A stretch of DNA of 64,000 nucleotides from Sediminibacterium sp. (GCF_030695065.1 NZ_JAUYTR010000011.1:248001-312000), one strand, 5' to 3'. Positions 16,122-25,453 are shown, counted from the first letter of the stretch. Made by a program: numbers and translations. Notes: generated from the sequence alone by a model not told the origin.

Positions 16122-19100
16122 TTAACTGCAACCCATGCTGGTACCGCAGTTTAAACACTTATAACATGTGCCACTTCTGATGGTTAAATGTCCGCAAGTG
16201 CTACAAGCAGGCGCATCGCTTTGCATACTTTTAGCTGCTGCATTTACCGCATCCATTCCACTATTTCCCGCGGCAGCTGAAGTTGCTGCTGCACGCTGTA
16301 ACTTGGGTGAAGCAGGACCTTCTGCAGGAGTAGTATTGGCAGATGGAGCGGTTACTCTAATACTACTGAGTTCGGGCTTTCCCAAAAAAGTAGCATCTCC
16401 CTCCTCTTCTCCTGTATTGCCTACAGTAGGTCTGTCTAATACATGAACCAAATCGGTTCTGTTTAGGTATTCATATCCTAGTGCACGGAAAACAAAATCT
16501 ACCAATGAAGTAGTTGTTTTGATATTTGGATGATCTACCATTCCAGCTGGCTCAAAACGAGTAAACACAAATTTGTCTACGAACTCTTCTAATGGAACAC
16601 CATATTGCAAACCAACTGAGATAGATATTGCAAAGCAGTTCATTAAACTACGTAAAGTAGATCCTTCTTTAGCCAGGTCAATAAAGATTTCTCCCAATGT
16701 ACCATCGTTGTATTCTCCTGTTCTTAAGAATACCACTTGGCCACCAATTTTTGCTTTCTGGGTAAATCCTCTGCGCTTAGCTGGCAAGGATTTTCTTTCA
16801 ACAATTCTAGACAAAGCACGCTTTAATTCTGTATCAGTTGATGCAGTCATTCGCTTGGTCACTTCTTCTAGCAACTCATCTACGGTCAATTTGCCTAAAT
16901 CTACTATAGTTGATTCTTCAGTTAGAACGGCTTGTGTTGAAGCTGTTTCTTCTGTTTCTTCTTCTGTTTTCTTTTTCTTCTCGCTCTTGTTGCTCAAAGG
17001 TTGGCTTAATTTAGACCCATCGCGGTATAAAGCATTTGCTTTAAGACCCAACTGCCAACTCATTAAATAACAATCAGCAATTTCTTCTACTGTTGCTTCA
17101 TGTGGAAGGTTAATGGTTTTAGAAATGGCACCACTTAAGAATGGTTGACATGCAGCCATCATTCTAATATGGCCATATGCATGAATATATCTTTCTCCTT
17201 TTTTACCGCACTTATTAGCGCAATCAAATACAGTAAGGTGTTCATCTTTTAAGAAAGGCGCACCTTCTATTGTCATTGTTCCACATACAAAATCGTTGGC
17301 TGCATCAATTTGCTCTTCTGTAAACCCAATTGCTTCTAATAAATTGAAGTTCCAGTCTTCGTATTGTGCAGGAGTAAAGCCCAATCTTTGCATACACTCA
17401 TCACCTAAAGTAAAGCGATTAAAGATAAACGCAATTTCAAATGCTGAACGAGCAGCTCCATTTAGTTTGTCAATCTCCGCTGCAGTAAATCCTTTTGCAG
17501 CTAAACTTGCATTGTTTATATAAGGCGAGTTCTCAAAATTGGCAGAACCAACAGCGTATTGTTCAATGGCTTTTGCTTGTTCAGGATTGTATCCTAAATT
17601 CTTTAAAGCCTGAGGTACAGATTGGTTAATAATTTTGAAATATCCACCACCACTTAATTTCTTAAACTTCACTAAAGCGAAATCTGGCTCAACACCTGTG
17701 GTATCACAATCCATTACCAAACCAATGGTACCAGTTGGTGCAATAACAGTAGTTTGTGCATTTCTATAACCATATTTCTCGCCTAATTGAACTGCATCAT
17801 CCCATGCACGGGTTGCTGCTTTAAGCATATAATCGGGGCAGTATTGCGCTTTAATACCTTGAGGCTTAATTTCAATACCTACATAAGCATCAGTAGCATC
17901 ATAAGCAGCTGCACGATGGTTGCGCATTACACGCAACATGTCTTCTTTGTTTTCTTCGTACTTGTCAAAAGTGCCTAAGAAAGAAGCCATTTCCGCTGAG
18001 GTTTTGTATGCTACTCCAGTCATGATAGCAGAAATTGCACCAGCAATTCCACGAGCTTCTTCACTGTCATATGCAATACCACTTACCATTAGCATAGAAC
18101 CTAAGTTGGCAAAGCCCAAACCTAATGTTCTGTAATCGTAAGACAATTGTGCCACTTCTTTAGAAGGGAACTGCGCCATCAAAACAGAAATTTCTAGCAC
18201 AGTGGTCCACAAGCGAGTGGTGTATTCAAATCCTTCTACATCAAAAATATTATTGTCGTCGTTGTGAAACTTGCGCAAGTTAATAGAAGCCAAGTTACAA
18301 GCAGTATTGTCTAAGAACATATACTCTGAACAAGGGTTAGACGCATTAATGCGACCACCTTTAGGACAGGTATGCCATTCGTTGATAGTAGTGTCATATT
18401 GAGTTCCAGGATCTGCACAACGCCATGCTGCATAGGAAATTTTATCCCATACTTCTCTTGCAGGAATTTTCTTCATAACCCTGCCATCTGTTCTTGCTTT
18501 TAATTCCCAATCACCGTTTGCTTCTAAAGTATGGAAAAACTCATTGGGGATTCTTACAGAGTTATTAGAGTTTTGTCCTGATACTGTTGCATAAGCTTCT
18601 CCCTCATAACCATTATCGTATCCAGCAGCTACTAAAGCAGCTACTTTCTTTTCCTCTTCCACTTTCCAGTTAATGAATTCCATTATTTCTGGATGATCTA
18701 AGTCTAGGCAAACCATTTTAGCCGCTCTTCTTGTTGTACCACCACTTTTAATTGCCCCTGCTGCACGATCCCCAATTTTTAAGAAGCTCATCAATCCACT
18801 TGATGTACCGCCGCCACTTAATTTTTCGCCACCGCCACGAATTTGAGAGAAATTGGTTCCTACACCAGAACCATATTTAAAAATTCTTGCTTCACGAGTC
18901 CACAAATCCATGATACCACCTTCATTCACTAAATCGTCGCTAACGCTCAAGATAAAGCAAGCATGTGGCTGAGGACGCTCATAAGCATTGGTAGACTTTT
19001 TTAGTTTACTGTCTTTAGGATCTACAAAATAATGCCCTTGTGGTTTTCCGGTAATACCATAAACTTCATGTAACCCAGTATTGAACCACTGAGGTGAATT

Positions 19101-19580
19101 GGGAACACAAGCTTGATTTAAAATACTGTATGCCAACTCATCATAAAATACTTGGGCATCTTTTTCTGATGCAAAATAGCCATAACGCTCACCCCAAACT
19201 CTCCAACAATGTGCCATACGGTGCGCTACTTGCTTCACACTGGTTTCTCTACCCAAAGAACCATCGGGTTGAGGAACACCTGCTTTTCTAAAATATTTTT
19301 GAGCAAGAATATCTGTAGCAATTTGGCTCCATTGTTTTGGAACCTCTACATTATTCATTTCAAAAACCTTTTCACCGTTCGGGTTTTTGATTACGCTGTC
19401 GCGGTAATCGTATTCGAACATATCGTAGGGGCTAACACCATCATTGGTGAAGCGGCGGCTGAATTGCAAGCCTTTGGGAGCGCGTGGATTAGGCATATCG
19501 CAGTTAATGTTTAAAATGTAATTAATGGGTCCCTGCCAAACGGTACTTTGTAGAGGCGGTTGACGAAAATATCTTTCCAT
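16122..19580 (-). CDS. nrdJ: Adenosylcobalamin-dependent (class II) ribonucleotide reductase
   Basis: This protein of about 1152 residues reduces ribonucleotides to deoxyribonucleotides using vitamin B12 and needs no oxygen or second subunit. Recognisable parts are the N-terminal SRRFTNDGVSPYD region, active-site segments NSPQWFNTGL, ACFILSV and NPCSEYMFLDNTACNLASINL, and the FAPTGTIG-type loop (VIAPTGTIGLVMDCDT). After a Lys/Glu/Thr-rich linker (about 840-880) a C-terminal region ends in cysteine pairs (CSTCG...CYKCLNC), fitting the redox tail that re-reduces the active site. The ATG at 19580 is preferred over a TTG at 19586. The gene depends on cobalamin supply. A DnaA-box cluster lies directly upstream. 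Confidence 0.96.
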   Translation of the reverse strand: MERYFRQPPLQSTVWQGPINYILNINCDMPNPRAPKGLQFSRRFTNDGVSPYDMFEYDYRDSVIKNPNGEKVFEMNNVEVPKQWSQIATDILAQKYFRKAGVPQPDGSLGRETSVKQVAHRMAHCWRVWGERYGYFASEKDAQVFYDELAYSILNQACVPNSPQWFNTGLHEVYGITGKPQGHYFVDPKDSKLKKSTNAYERPQPHACFILSVSDDLVNEGGIMDLWTREARIFKYGSGVGTNFSQIRGGGEKLSGGGTSSGLMSFLKIGDRAAGAIKSGGTTRRAAKMVCLDLDHPEIMEFINWKVEEEKKVAALVAAGYDNGYEGEAYATVSGQNSNNSVRIPNEFFHTLEANGDWELKARTDGRVMKKIPAREVWDKISYAAWRCADPGTQYDTTINEWHTCPKGGRINASNPCSEYMFLDNTACNLASINLRKFHNDDNNIFDVEGFEYTTRLWTTVLEISVLMAQFPSKEVAQLSYDYRTLGLGFANLGSMLMVSGIAYDSEEARGIAGAISAIMTGVAYKTSAEMASFLGTFDKYEENKEDMLRVMRNHRAAAYDATDAYVGIEIKPQGIKAQYCPDYMLKAATRAWDDAVQLGEKYGYRNAQTTVIAPTGTIGLVMDCDTTGVEPDFALVKFKKLSGGGYFKIINQSVPQALKNLGYNPEQAKAIEQYAVGSANFENSPYINNASLAAKGFTAAEIDKLNGAARSAFEIAFIFNRFTLGDECMQRLGFTPAQYEDWNFNLLEAIGFTEEQIDAANDFVCGTMTIEGAPFLKDEHLTVFDCANKCGKKGERYIHAYGHIRMMAACQPFLSGAISKTINLPHEATVEEIADCYLMSWQLGLKANALYRDGSKLSQPLSNKSEKKKKTEEETEETASTQAVLTEESTIVDLGKLTVDELLEEVTKRMTASTDTELKRALSRIVERKSLPAKRRGFTQKAKIGGQVVFLRTGEYNDGTLGEIFIDLAKEGSTLRSLMNCFAISISVGLQYGVPLEEFVDKFVFTRFEPAGMVDHPNIKTTTSLVDFVFRALGYEYLNRTDLVHVLDRPTVGNTGEEEGDATFLGKPELSSIRVTAPSANTTPAEGPASPKLQRAAATSAAAGNSGMDAVNAAAKSMQSDAPACSTCGHLTIRSGTCYKCLNCGTSMGCS

Positions 19581-19601
19581 TTTCAAAATCCAATAGCGTA
19601 A

Positions 19602-19678
19602 ATATGCACAGCTTGTGGATAAGGAAGGTGGATAATTTGCTAGCTCAAATCCACGTTGGTTTTGACCAATTATGCACA
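19602..19678. promoter_or_regulatory. Cluster of four DnaA-box-like sites upstream of nrdJ
   Basis: Against the DnaA box TTATNCACA there are four sites. TATGCACA preceded by A lies at 19602-19610 (plus strand, one mismatch). TTATCCACA lies at 19622-19614 (minus, perfect) and TTATCCACC at 19635-19627 (minus, one mismatch). TTATGCACA lies at 19670-19678 (plus, perfect). They sit 22-98 bp upstream of the nrdJ start. The remaining sequence to 19842 is AT-rich and holds no gene. Use as a DnaA-controlled promoter is inferred from known DnaA control of nrd genes in other bacteria; an origin of replication cannot be ruled out. Confidence 0.6.
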
Positions 19679-19842
19679 GGTGTCAATAAGATTATTAGGT
19701 AATTGTGGCTGTATGAACTGTTTATACTTTTAGCCAAAATAGTTAAACAAAATGAATCAATTTTAACAGATGGTAAGATCCCAACTAATAAATGCTTTAA
19801 ACGAAAACTTTTCTGCATTTTTGCAAGACTATCTATATTGGC

Positions 19843-20604
19843 ATGAAGCACGCGATCTACCAACAAATTACACAACGAAAAAAACACGGGAAGAAATCTT
19901 TTGCTGTTCTAATTGACCCAGATAAAGTAAACGCTGGTAATATTCAGGAATTGGTAAAATTATCTGTAGAAGCCCATGTAGACTACTTTTTTGTTGGTGG
20001 CAGCTTGGTAATTTCTAGTCATTTAGACGAATGCATTCAACAAATTAAAGCAGCTTGCAATATACCTGTAATACTCTTTCCTGGCTCTCCCTCTCAAGTA
20101 AGCAAATATGCCGATGCCTTATTGTACTTGTCGTTAATTTCAGGCCGAAACCCAGAATTACTAATTGGGCAACATGTTATTTCAGCTCCTTTTGTTAAAA
20201 AATCTGGTTTGGAAATCATGCCAACAGGTTATATGGTAATTGATGGTGGTGCACCCACTACAGTGAGTTATATCTCTAATGCTTCACCTATACCTGCAGA
20301 CAAAAGTGAAATTGCCATGTGCACTGCCATGGCAGGTGAAATGCTGGGTATGCAATTGATTTACATGGATGCTGGTAGTGGTGCTAAAAGACCTATCACC
20401 GAACAAATGATAGAAAAAGTTGCCAAACATATTGAAGTGCCATTAATTATAGGCGGTGGAATAACAGAGCCAGAAAAAGCATACTTGAATTGCAAAGCAG
20501 GGGCAGATATCATAGTAATAGGCAATGCAATAGAAAAAGATCCTTCTCTTATTAAAGAAGTGAGTGCTGCTATTCATTCTGTTGCTATTGTAAATGCTGG
20601 TTAA
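19843..20604 (+). CDS. Geranylgeranylglyceryl/heptaprenylglyceryl phosphate synthase family protein
   Basis: This 253-residue TIM-barrel prenyltransferase joins glycerol-1-phosphate to a polyprenyl diphosphate. Family motifs are FAVLIDPDK (20-28), DYFFVGGSLV, LFPGSPSQVS, the catalytic-region YMDAGSGA and phosphate-binding IIGGGITEPEKA plus GADIIVIGNAIE. Bacteroidota carry this enzyme (the GGGPS group II type), although they do not build archaeal membranes; the ether-lipid product's role there is unclear. It heads a plus-strand run, 8 nt before the AlkB-like gene, and diverges from nrdJ across a 262-bp region with the DnaA-box cluster. Confidence 0.92.
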   Translation: MKHAIYQQITQRKKHGKKSFAVLIDPDKVNAGNIQELVKLSVEAHVDYFFVGGSLVISSHLDECIQQIKAACNIPVILFPGSPSQVSKYADALLYLSLISGRNPELLIGQHVISAPFVKKSGLEIMPTGYMVIDGGAPTTVSYISNASPIPADKSEIAMCTAMAGEMLGMQLIYMDAGSGAKRPITEQMIEKVAKHIEVPLIIGGGITEPEKAYLNCKAGADIIVIGNAIEKDPSLIKEVSAAIHSVAIVNAG

Positions 20605-20612
20605 ATCTTTGC

Positions 20613-21221
20613 ATGTCTCAGTTCAATTTATTTAATCAAACAGAAGACAATATACTCCCCAAAGATGGTATAGTGCAATACTATGGCACAGTTTTTAACC
20701 AAGAGGAAGCCAATAATTATTTATTGTTACTACTCAAATATATTGAGTGGAAAAATGATGAAGTGAAAATTTTTGGCAAACAAATTATCACCAAACGAAA
20801 AGTGGCATGGTATGGCTCCAAACCATTTTTATACCGCTATTCAAATACATCAAAAACTGCACTTCCATTTACCACTGAATTATTTGCAATAAAAGCTATT
20901 GTTGAAAAAGTTTCGAATGAAACCTACAATTCCTGCTTATTAAATTTATACCACCATGGCGAAGAAGGTATGGGTTGGCATAGCGATGCAGAGCCAGAGC
21001 TAAAACCCAATGGTGCTATTGCTTCCATCAGTTTTGGAGCCGAAAGAAAATTTAATTTCAAGCATAAAATTACACAAGAGAAAAAACAAATTATATTACA
21101 GCACGGTAGTTTATTGGTCATGAAAGGAACTACACAAAGTTTTTGGCAACATCAACTTCCTCCTTCAAAATTGATTAAAGATGTAAGAATTAATCTCACA
21201 TTCAGAACCATTCAGGAATGA
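20613..21221 (+). CDS. AlkB-like 2-oxoglutarate/Fe(II) dioxygenase
   Basis: This 202-residue protein matches AlkB-family nucleic-acid demethylases, which remove alkyl damage by oxidation. The iron ligands are His123 and Asp125 in GWHSDAEPEL plus His180 in SFWQHQLPP, and the 2-oxoglutarate arginines fit Arg192 and Arg198 in RINLTFR. Substrate-side segments RKVAWYGSKPF and YNSCLLNLYHHGEEGMGWH are family-typical. The length fits the bacterial or ALKBH2/3-like short form. Its stop overlaps the ATG of the Nramp-like gene (ATGA), so the two are translationally coupled although their functions look unrelated. Confidence 0.93.
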   Translation: MSQFNLFNQTEDNILPKDGIVQYYGTVFNQEEANNYLLLLLKYIEWKNDEVKIFGKQIITKRKVAWYGSKPFLYRYSNTSKTALPFTTELFAIKAIVEKVSNETYNSCLLNLYHHGEEGMGWHSDAEPELKPNGAIASISFGAERKFNFKHKITQEKKQIILQHGSLLVMKGTTQSFWQHQLPPSKLIKDVRINLTFRTIQE

Positions 21222-22474
21222 AAAAGAAACCATTTTTCCTAACGAAGTTTTGGAAAAACTTAGGCCCAGGATTGGTTACTGGATCTAGTGATGATGACCC
21301 TTCTGGCATTGCAACTTATTCGCAAGCAGGAGCCCAGTTTGGACTAACTACTTTATGGACCGCATTTATCACTTTTCCATTAATGGCTGCTATACAAGAA
21401 ATGTGTGGAAGAATTGGATTGGTTTCTGGGCAAGGACTTTCAGGCACTTTAAAAACCCATTACCCAAAACCTGTTCTATATTTAATGATACTATTCAGCT
21501 TTCCTGCGATTGTATTAAATATAGGTGCCAATATTGCTGGCATGGGCGCCGTTGGAAACTTATTATTTCCTACAATTGATGCCAACTATTTTAGTGTTTG
21601 CTTTACGGTTATTTTGTTGGTTTTAATTATTTACTTGCCCTATGAAAAAATTGCTGCTGTTCTGAAATACCTCTGTTTGGTATTATTGGTTTACCTTATT
21701 GTTCCTTTTTTGTACAAACAGGATGTTAAAGCAATTTTATTGAACACTTTCTTGCCTAAAATTCATTTTAGCAAAGAATACTTGGCAACCTTGGTAGCCA
21801 TTTTAGGAACCACCATTTCACCTTATCTTTTTTTCTGGCAGGCAACCATGTCGGTTGAAGATCTAAAGCATAGAAAGAAGAAACTAGTAGTTAATAAAAA
21901 AATTATCGCAGAAATGCGACAAGATATAGATACTGGTATGTTGTTTTCAAATATTGTGATGTATTTTATCATTTTAACAACTGGTACTGTCTTATTTAAT
22001 GCCGGAATTCATCAAATCACTACAGTTGAAGAAGCAGCACAAGCATTAAAACCATTAGCTGGTGAAGCTGCCTACATGCTGTTTGCCGTTGGAATTATTG
22101 GAACAGGATTTTTAGCCATCCCCGTTTTAAGTGGAGCATTATCTTACATGATTACAGAAATATTTTCTTGGGAAAACGGGCTAGATAAAAAATTTCAGGA
22201 AGCAAAAGCATTTTATACCATTATCATTATTTCCCTTTTACTAGGACTTACCATCAATTATATTGGTATTTCTCCTATTAACGCCTTAATATACGCTGCC
22301 ATATTGTACGGCTTAACGGCCCCAGTTTTAATTGCGATTATTTTGCATATTGCTAATAATAAAAAAGTGATGAAGACCTATACAAACAGCGCTTGGTCTA
22401 ATATATTGGGAGGAACTGCATTTGTATTAATGCTGGCTGCTACAATTGGATTACTCCTGATGTATATTTTTTAA
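21218..22474 (+). CDS. Nramp-related divalent metal transporter with altered metal-site motifs
   Basis: This 418-residue inner-membrane protein has about eleven transmembrane helices and the Nramp (SLC11/MntH) fold order. The helix-1 motif, normally DPGN, reads DDDPSGIATYSQ, and the helix-6 region, normally AxxMPH, reads GTTISPYLFFWQ. The Asn, Met and His that usually shape manganese/iron selectivity are therefore absent. Such divergent Nramp relatives occur in many bacteria and at least one lineage carries Mg2+, so Mn specificity should not be assumed. It overlaps the alkB-like gene by 4 nt. The following peptidase gene is 47 bp downstream. Confidence 0.88.
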   Translation: MKKKPFFLTKFWKNLGPGLVTGSSDDDPSGIATYSQAGAQFGLTTLWTAFITFPLMAAIQEMCGRIGLVSGQGLSGTLKTHYPKPVLYLMILFSFPAIVLNIGANIAGMGAVGNLLFPTIDANYFSVCFTVILLVLIIYLPYEKIAAVLKYLCLVLLVYLIVPFLYKQDVKAILLNTFLPKIHFSKEYLATLVAILGTTISPYLFFWQATMSVEDLKHRKKKLVVNKKIIAEMRQDIDTGMLFSNIVMYFIILTTGTVLFNAGIHQITTVEEAAQALKPLAGEAAYMLFAVGIIGTGFLAIPVLSGALSYMITEIFSWENGLDKKFQEAKAFYTIIIISLLLGLTINYIGISPINALIYAAILYGLTAPVLIAIILHIANNKKVMKTYTNSAWSNILGGTAFVLMLAATIGLLLMYIF

Positions 22475-22521
22475 TTTGGTGTACCTTTAAAGGGAACAGC
22501 TTATAGACTAAATTAAACCCA

Positions 22522-23466
22522 ATGACTAGGAAAATACTATTGTCGTTTATAATACTCATCCAATTTTCAATTACTGCTTTTGCTCAATTAAAGGAGGGCG
22601 AAGGAAAAGTAAGTGTACAAGGTGGTAAAATATGGTATAGAATTATTGGCAAAGGCAAGGGCATTCCAATTCTTATGTTGCACGGAGGTCCAGGAGGAAC
22701 AAGCCGATCTTTTTATCAATTTGAATCAATTGGTAACGATCGGCCAATAATTATATTTGACCAATTAGGAAGTGGAAGATCAGATTATCATACTGATACT
22801 TCATTATTAAAAGTTCCGTTATTTGTAGAACAGGTAAGCGCGTTGGTGAGCAGCCTTCAGCTCAATTCATTCTACTTGCATGGCCATTCATGGGGAACTG
22901 CATTGGCATTGGAGTACTATTTACAATATCCAAAAGGAGTTAAAGCCATTATTTTCAATAGTCCTTATTTTAGTACAAAACTTTGGAAAAAAGATGCAGA
23001 CGTTTTAATTAAAACCTTACCTGATAGTATTCAAATTGCAATAGCTGAAGCAGAAAAAACGGGTAACTTTAACAGTGCAGCATATACAAATGCAAATACG
23101 GTTTACGCGAAAAATTTTGGTGTTCGAAATACTAGACTTTCTAGTGACCTAGATACAATTATGGCGGCAGGAAATGGTTTTATTTACAACTACATGTGGG
23201 GCCCTACCGAATTTACTGCCACAGGAACGTTAATCAACTATGATCGAATTAGTAGTTTACCTAAAATTAAAGTGCCTGCTCTTTTTATTACAGGCGAGTT
23301 TGATGAAGCAAGGCCACAAACAGTTCGCTATTTTAGTAGTTTAGTTAAGAATAGCCAATTTGGAATAATTGAAGGGGCAGGTCATGGAACCATGCACGAC
23401 AATAAAGCCAAAAATATTCAATTGATTAAAGATTTTATTGCAACAGTAGAGCAAACAAAAAAATAA
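22522..23466 (+). CDS. Exported proline iminopeptidase-like alpha/beta hydrolase
   Basis: This 314-residue S33-type hydrolase would release N-terminal proline or other residues from peptides. It has a signal peptide (first ~21 residues, ending FAQ), so it works in the periplasm or outside. The triad is visible: oxyanion motif HGGPGG (54-59), Ser123 in GHSWG, Asp261 in GEFDEARP and His288 in GAGHGT. The HGGPGG and GHSWG forms are typical of prolyl iminopeptidases. It starts a plus-strand operon with a Usp protein, a DmpA-type aminopeptidase, an aminotransferase and a second iminopeptidase-like lipoprotein, pointing to peptide scavenging. Confidence 0.88.
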   Translation: MTRKILLSFIILIQFSITAFAQLKEGEGKVSVQGGKIWYRIIGKGKGIPILMLHGGPGGTSRSFYQFESIGNDRPIIIFDQLGSGRSDYHTDTSLLKVPLFVEQVSALVSSLQLNSFYLHGHSWGTALALEYYLQYPKGVKAIIFNSPYFSTKLWKKDADVLIKTLPDSIQIAIAEAEKTGNFNSAAYTNANTVYAKNFGVRNTRLSSDLDTIMAAGNGFIYNYMWGPTEFTATGTLINYDRISSLPKIKVPALFITGEFDEARPQTVRYFSSLVKNSQFGIIEGAGHGTMHDNKAKNIQLIKDFIATVEQTKK

Positions 23467-23474
23467 ACCACAAC

Positions 23475-24308
23475 ATGAAAATTTTAGTTACTACCGACTT
23501 TTCGTTAAACTCTAAAGCAGCTATCCAATTTGCTGCAAACTTTTCTAATCAAATTAAAGGGGCTGAACTTATTTTTTATTCAGCAGTTGAAATGATGCAA
23601 CCTGCTTCTTGGAATTTATCCTTTTACAAAAAATATGTTACTGAAGAAAAGAACAGACTAACCAAAGACTTAGAAAAATTTGTAAAATCTGCTTTAGGTG
23701 CAAATAAAAAAGCATTGCTCGGCTGTAAATACATGATTGATTTTACTCAAAGTACGGAACAAGCTATCATTGAATATGCTGCTAAAAGTAAATGTCAATT
23801 CATTTGTATTGCTACCAATGGTGCGGGTGTTTTAAGAAAATTAATGGGAACGCATACTTCTTATTTGGTTAACCACTCTACTGTTCCGGTAATGGCAATT
23901 CCATCTAAATATAAAACCGTAGCAATCAAGAAAATCACCTATGTATCCGACTTTGAAAACATGGTTCAAGAACTCAATAAGGTTGCCAAATTGGGTGGTT
24001 TGCTTAAGGCTCAAACAGAGGCTTTACACTATGCACGCATGGGTGCTAATTATCCTGAAACCATTAAAAAAACCAAGGTGTTTGCTAAACCTGCCTATAC
24101 TGGAGTTAAGTTCAATATACTAGAAACAAATATTGAATATTCATTAGTAGAGCGGCTAACTAAATACATTGGAAAGCAACACCCAGATTTAATTATTTTA
24201 TTTACCAGGCAGAAAAAAGGATTCTTTGAGCAATTATTTTTACCCAGTAAAGCTGCAGAGCTCACATTCTCTACTAAAATTCCCACTTTGATATATCCAA
24301 AAAAATAA
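23475..24308 (+). CDS. Universal stress protein (two-domain)
   Basis: This 277-residue soluble protein has the UspA fold twice. The N-terminal half opens with MKILVTTDFSLNSKAAIQFA and ends with the nucleotide-site-like GTHTSYLVNHSTVPVMAIP (about 130-148). The C-terminal half starts with KITYVSDFENM and ends FSTKIPTLIYP. The first domain keeps more of the glycine motif than the second. Such tandem Usp proteins are common in Bacteroidota and respond to stress or energy state. The start lies 8 nt after the iminopeptidase stop and the next gene follows 8 nt later, so it is inside the operon. Confidence 0.9.
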   Translation: MKILVTTDFSLNSKAAIQFAANFSNQIKGAELIFYSAVEMMQPASWNLSFYKKYVTEEKNRLTKDLEKFVKSALGANKKALLGCKYMIDFTQSTEQAIIEYAAKSKCQFICIATNGAGVLRKLMGTHTSYLVNHSTVPVMAIPSKYKTVAIKKITYVSDFENMVQELNKVAKLGGLLKAQTEALHYARMGANYPETIKKTKVFAKPAYTGVKFNILETNIEYSLVERLTKYIGKQHPDLIILFTRQKKGFFEQLFLPSKAAELTFSTKIPTLIYPKK

Positions 24309-24316
24309 TACCTAAT

Positions 24317-25453
24317 ATGACTTTGGTAAAAATTGCTTCAACAATAGTTATTACTGGCTTCTTACATTTAACTATACAAGCTCAAAGCCAACAAAGAGCT
24401 CGTGATTATGGCATCCATATTGGCGTATTAAAAACAGGGAAATTAAATAGTATTACCGATGTTAATGGAATAACAGTAGGCCATAGTACAGTCAAAAAAG
24501 GGGATTCTGTAAATACTGGTGTAACAGTAATTCTTCCACATCAGGGAAATATTTTTCAACAAAAAGTTCCTGCTGCAGTTTACACAGGAAATGGGTTTGG
24601 AAAACTTGCTGGTAGTACTCAAATTAATGAATTAGGAAATATAGAAACGCCTATTGCACTCACTAATACCTTGAGTGTTTCTGCAGCCATGAATGGCTTG
24701 ATAACGCATACACTTGCCCAAGTAGGCAATGAAAAAATAAGTTCTGTTAATGCGGTTGTAGGCGAAACAAATGATGGTTATTTAAATGATATCAGAGGCC
24801 GGCATGTAAGCGAACAAAATGTATTAGAAGCAATTAAAAATGCTACTTCAGCGCAAGTAATGGAAGGTGCTGTAGGAGCTGGCACGGGTACGGTTTGCTT
24901 TGGTTTTAAAGGCGGTATTGGAACTGCTTCTAGAAAACTGCCTAATAGCTTAGGTGGATATACCATTGGCGTATTGGTTCAATCAAATTTTGGAGGTGTA
25001 TTAACCATTGATGGCATTGGCGTTGGAGAATATTTACAAAAATTCAGTTTTAGCAATGAGCTATTGAATAATGTAGATGGATCATGTATGATTGTTGTAG
25101 CAACTGATGCTCCTTTAGACCACCGTAACCTCATGAGAATGGCTAAAAGAGCCATGTTGGGTTTAGGAAGAACGGGGGGCATTGCTTCCAATGGTAGTGG
25201 TGATTATGTAATTGCTTTTTCAACATTTGAACAAAACAGGATATTACACCAAACTAATAATGAGCCGAAAGAAATACGCAATTTGCATAACGATGCAATC
25301 TCCCCATTATTTATGGCTACCATTGAAGCAACGGAAGAAGCAATTATTAATTCGCTGTTTGCTGCTACAGAAACACTGGGTATCAAAGGAAAAAAAGTTG
25401 CTGCCCTACCCATACAACAATTATTGCCATTATTTATAAAAGAGAAAAAATGA
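24317..25453 (+). CDS. P1 (DmpA/BapA-type) self-processing aminopeptidase
   Basis: This 378-residue protein of the P1/S58 family (DmpA, beta-aminopeptidases) acts on peptides with D- or beta-amino-acid N-termini. Aligned on the DmpA pattern, Tyr155, Asn224 (VQSNFGG), Ser256 at the self-cleavage site Gly255-Ser256 (DGSCMIVVATDAPL), Ser294 (SNGSGDY) and Asp296 can be placed. The last replaces the Glu of DmpA. A signal peptide (first ~23 residues, ending QAQ) suggests periplasmic location. The ATG of the downstream aminotransferase overlaps its stop (ATGA), implying coupled translation. The assignment of residues is by spacing, not by alignment software. Confidence 0.9.
   Translation: MTLVKIASTIVITGFLHLTIQAQSQQRARDYGIHIGVLKTGKLNSITDVNGITVGHSTVKKGDSVNTGVTVILPHQGNIFQQKVPAAVYTGNGFGKLAGSTQINELGNIETPIALTNTLSVSAAMNGLITHTLAQVGNEKISSVNAVVGETNDGYLNDIRGRHVSEQNVLEAIKNATSAQVMEGAVGAGTGTVCFGFKGGIGTASRKLPNSLGGYTIGVLVQSNFGGVLTIDGIGVGEYLQKFSFSNELLNNVDGSCMIVVATDAPLDHRNLMRMAKRAMLGLGRTGGIASNGSGDYVIAFSTFEQNRILHQTNNEPKEIRNLHNDAISPLFMATIEATEEAIINSLFAATETLGIKGKKVAALPIQQLLPLFIKEKK

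Noticed and set aside
16573..17070. 165-codon plus-strand open frame inside nrdJ
   Set aside because: Antisense shadow of the nrdJ tail, rich in Ser/Val as expected from reversed codons.
19580..19842. Cobalamin riboswitch upstream of nrdJ
   Set aside because: No B12-box-like sequence was recognised and the space is occupied by DnaA-like boxes; a covariance scan would settle it.
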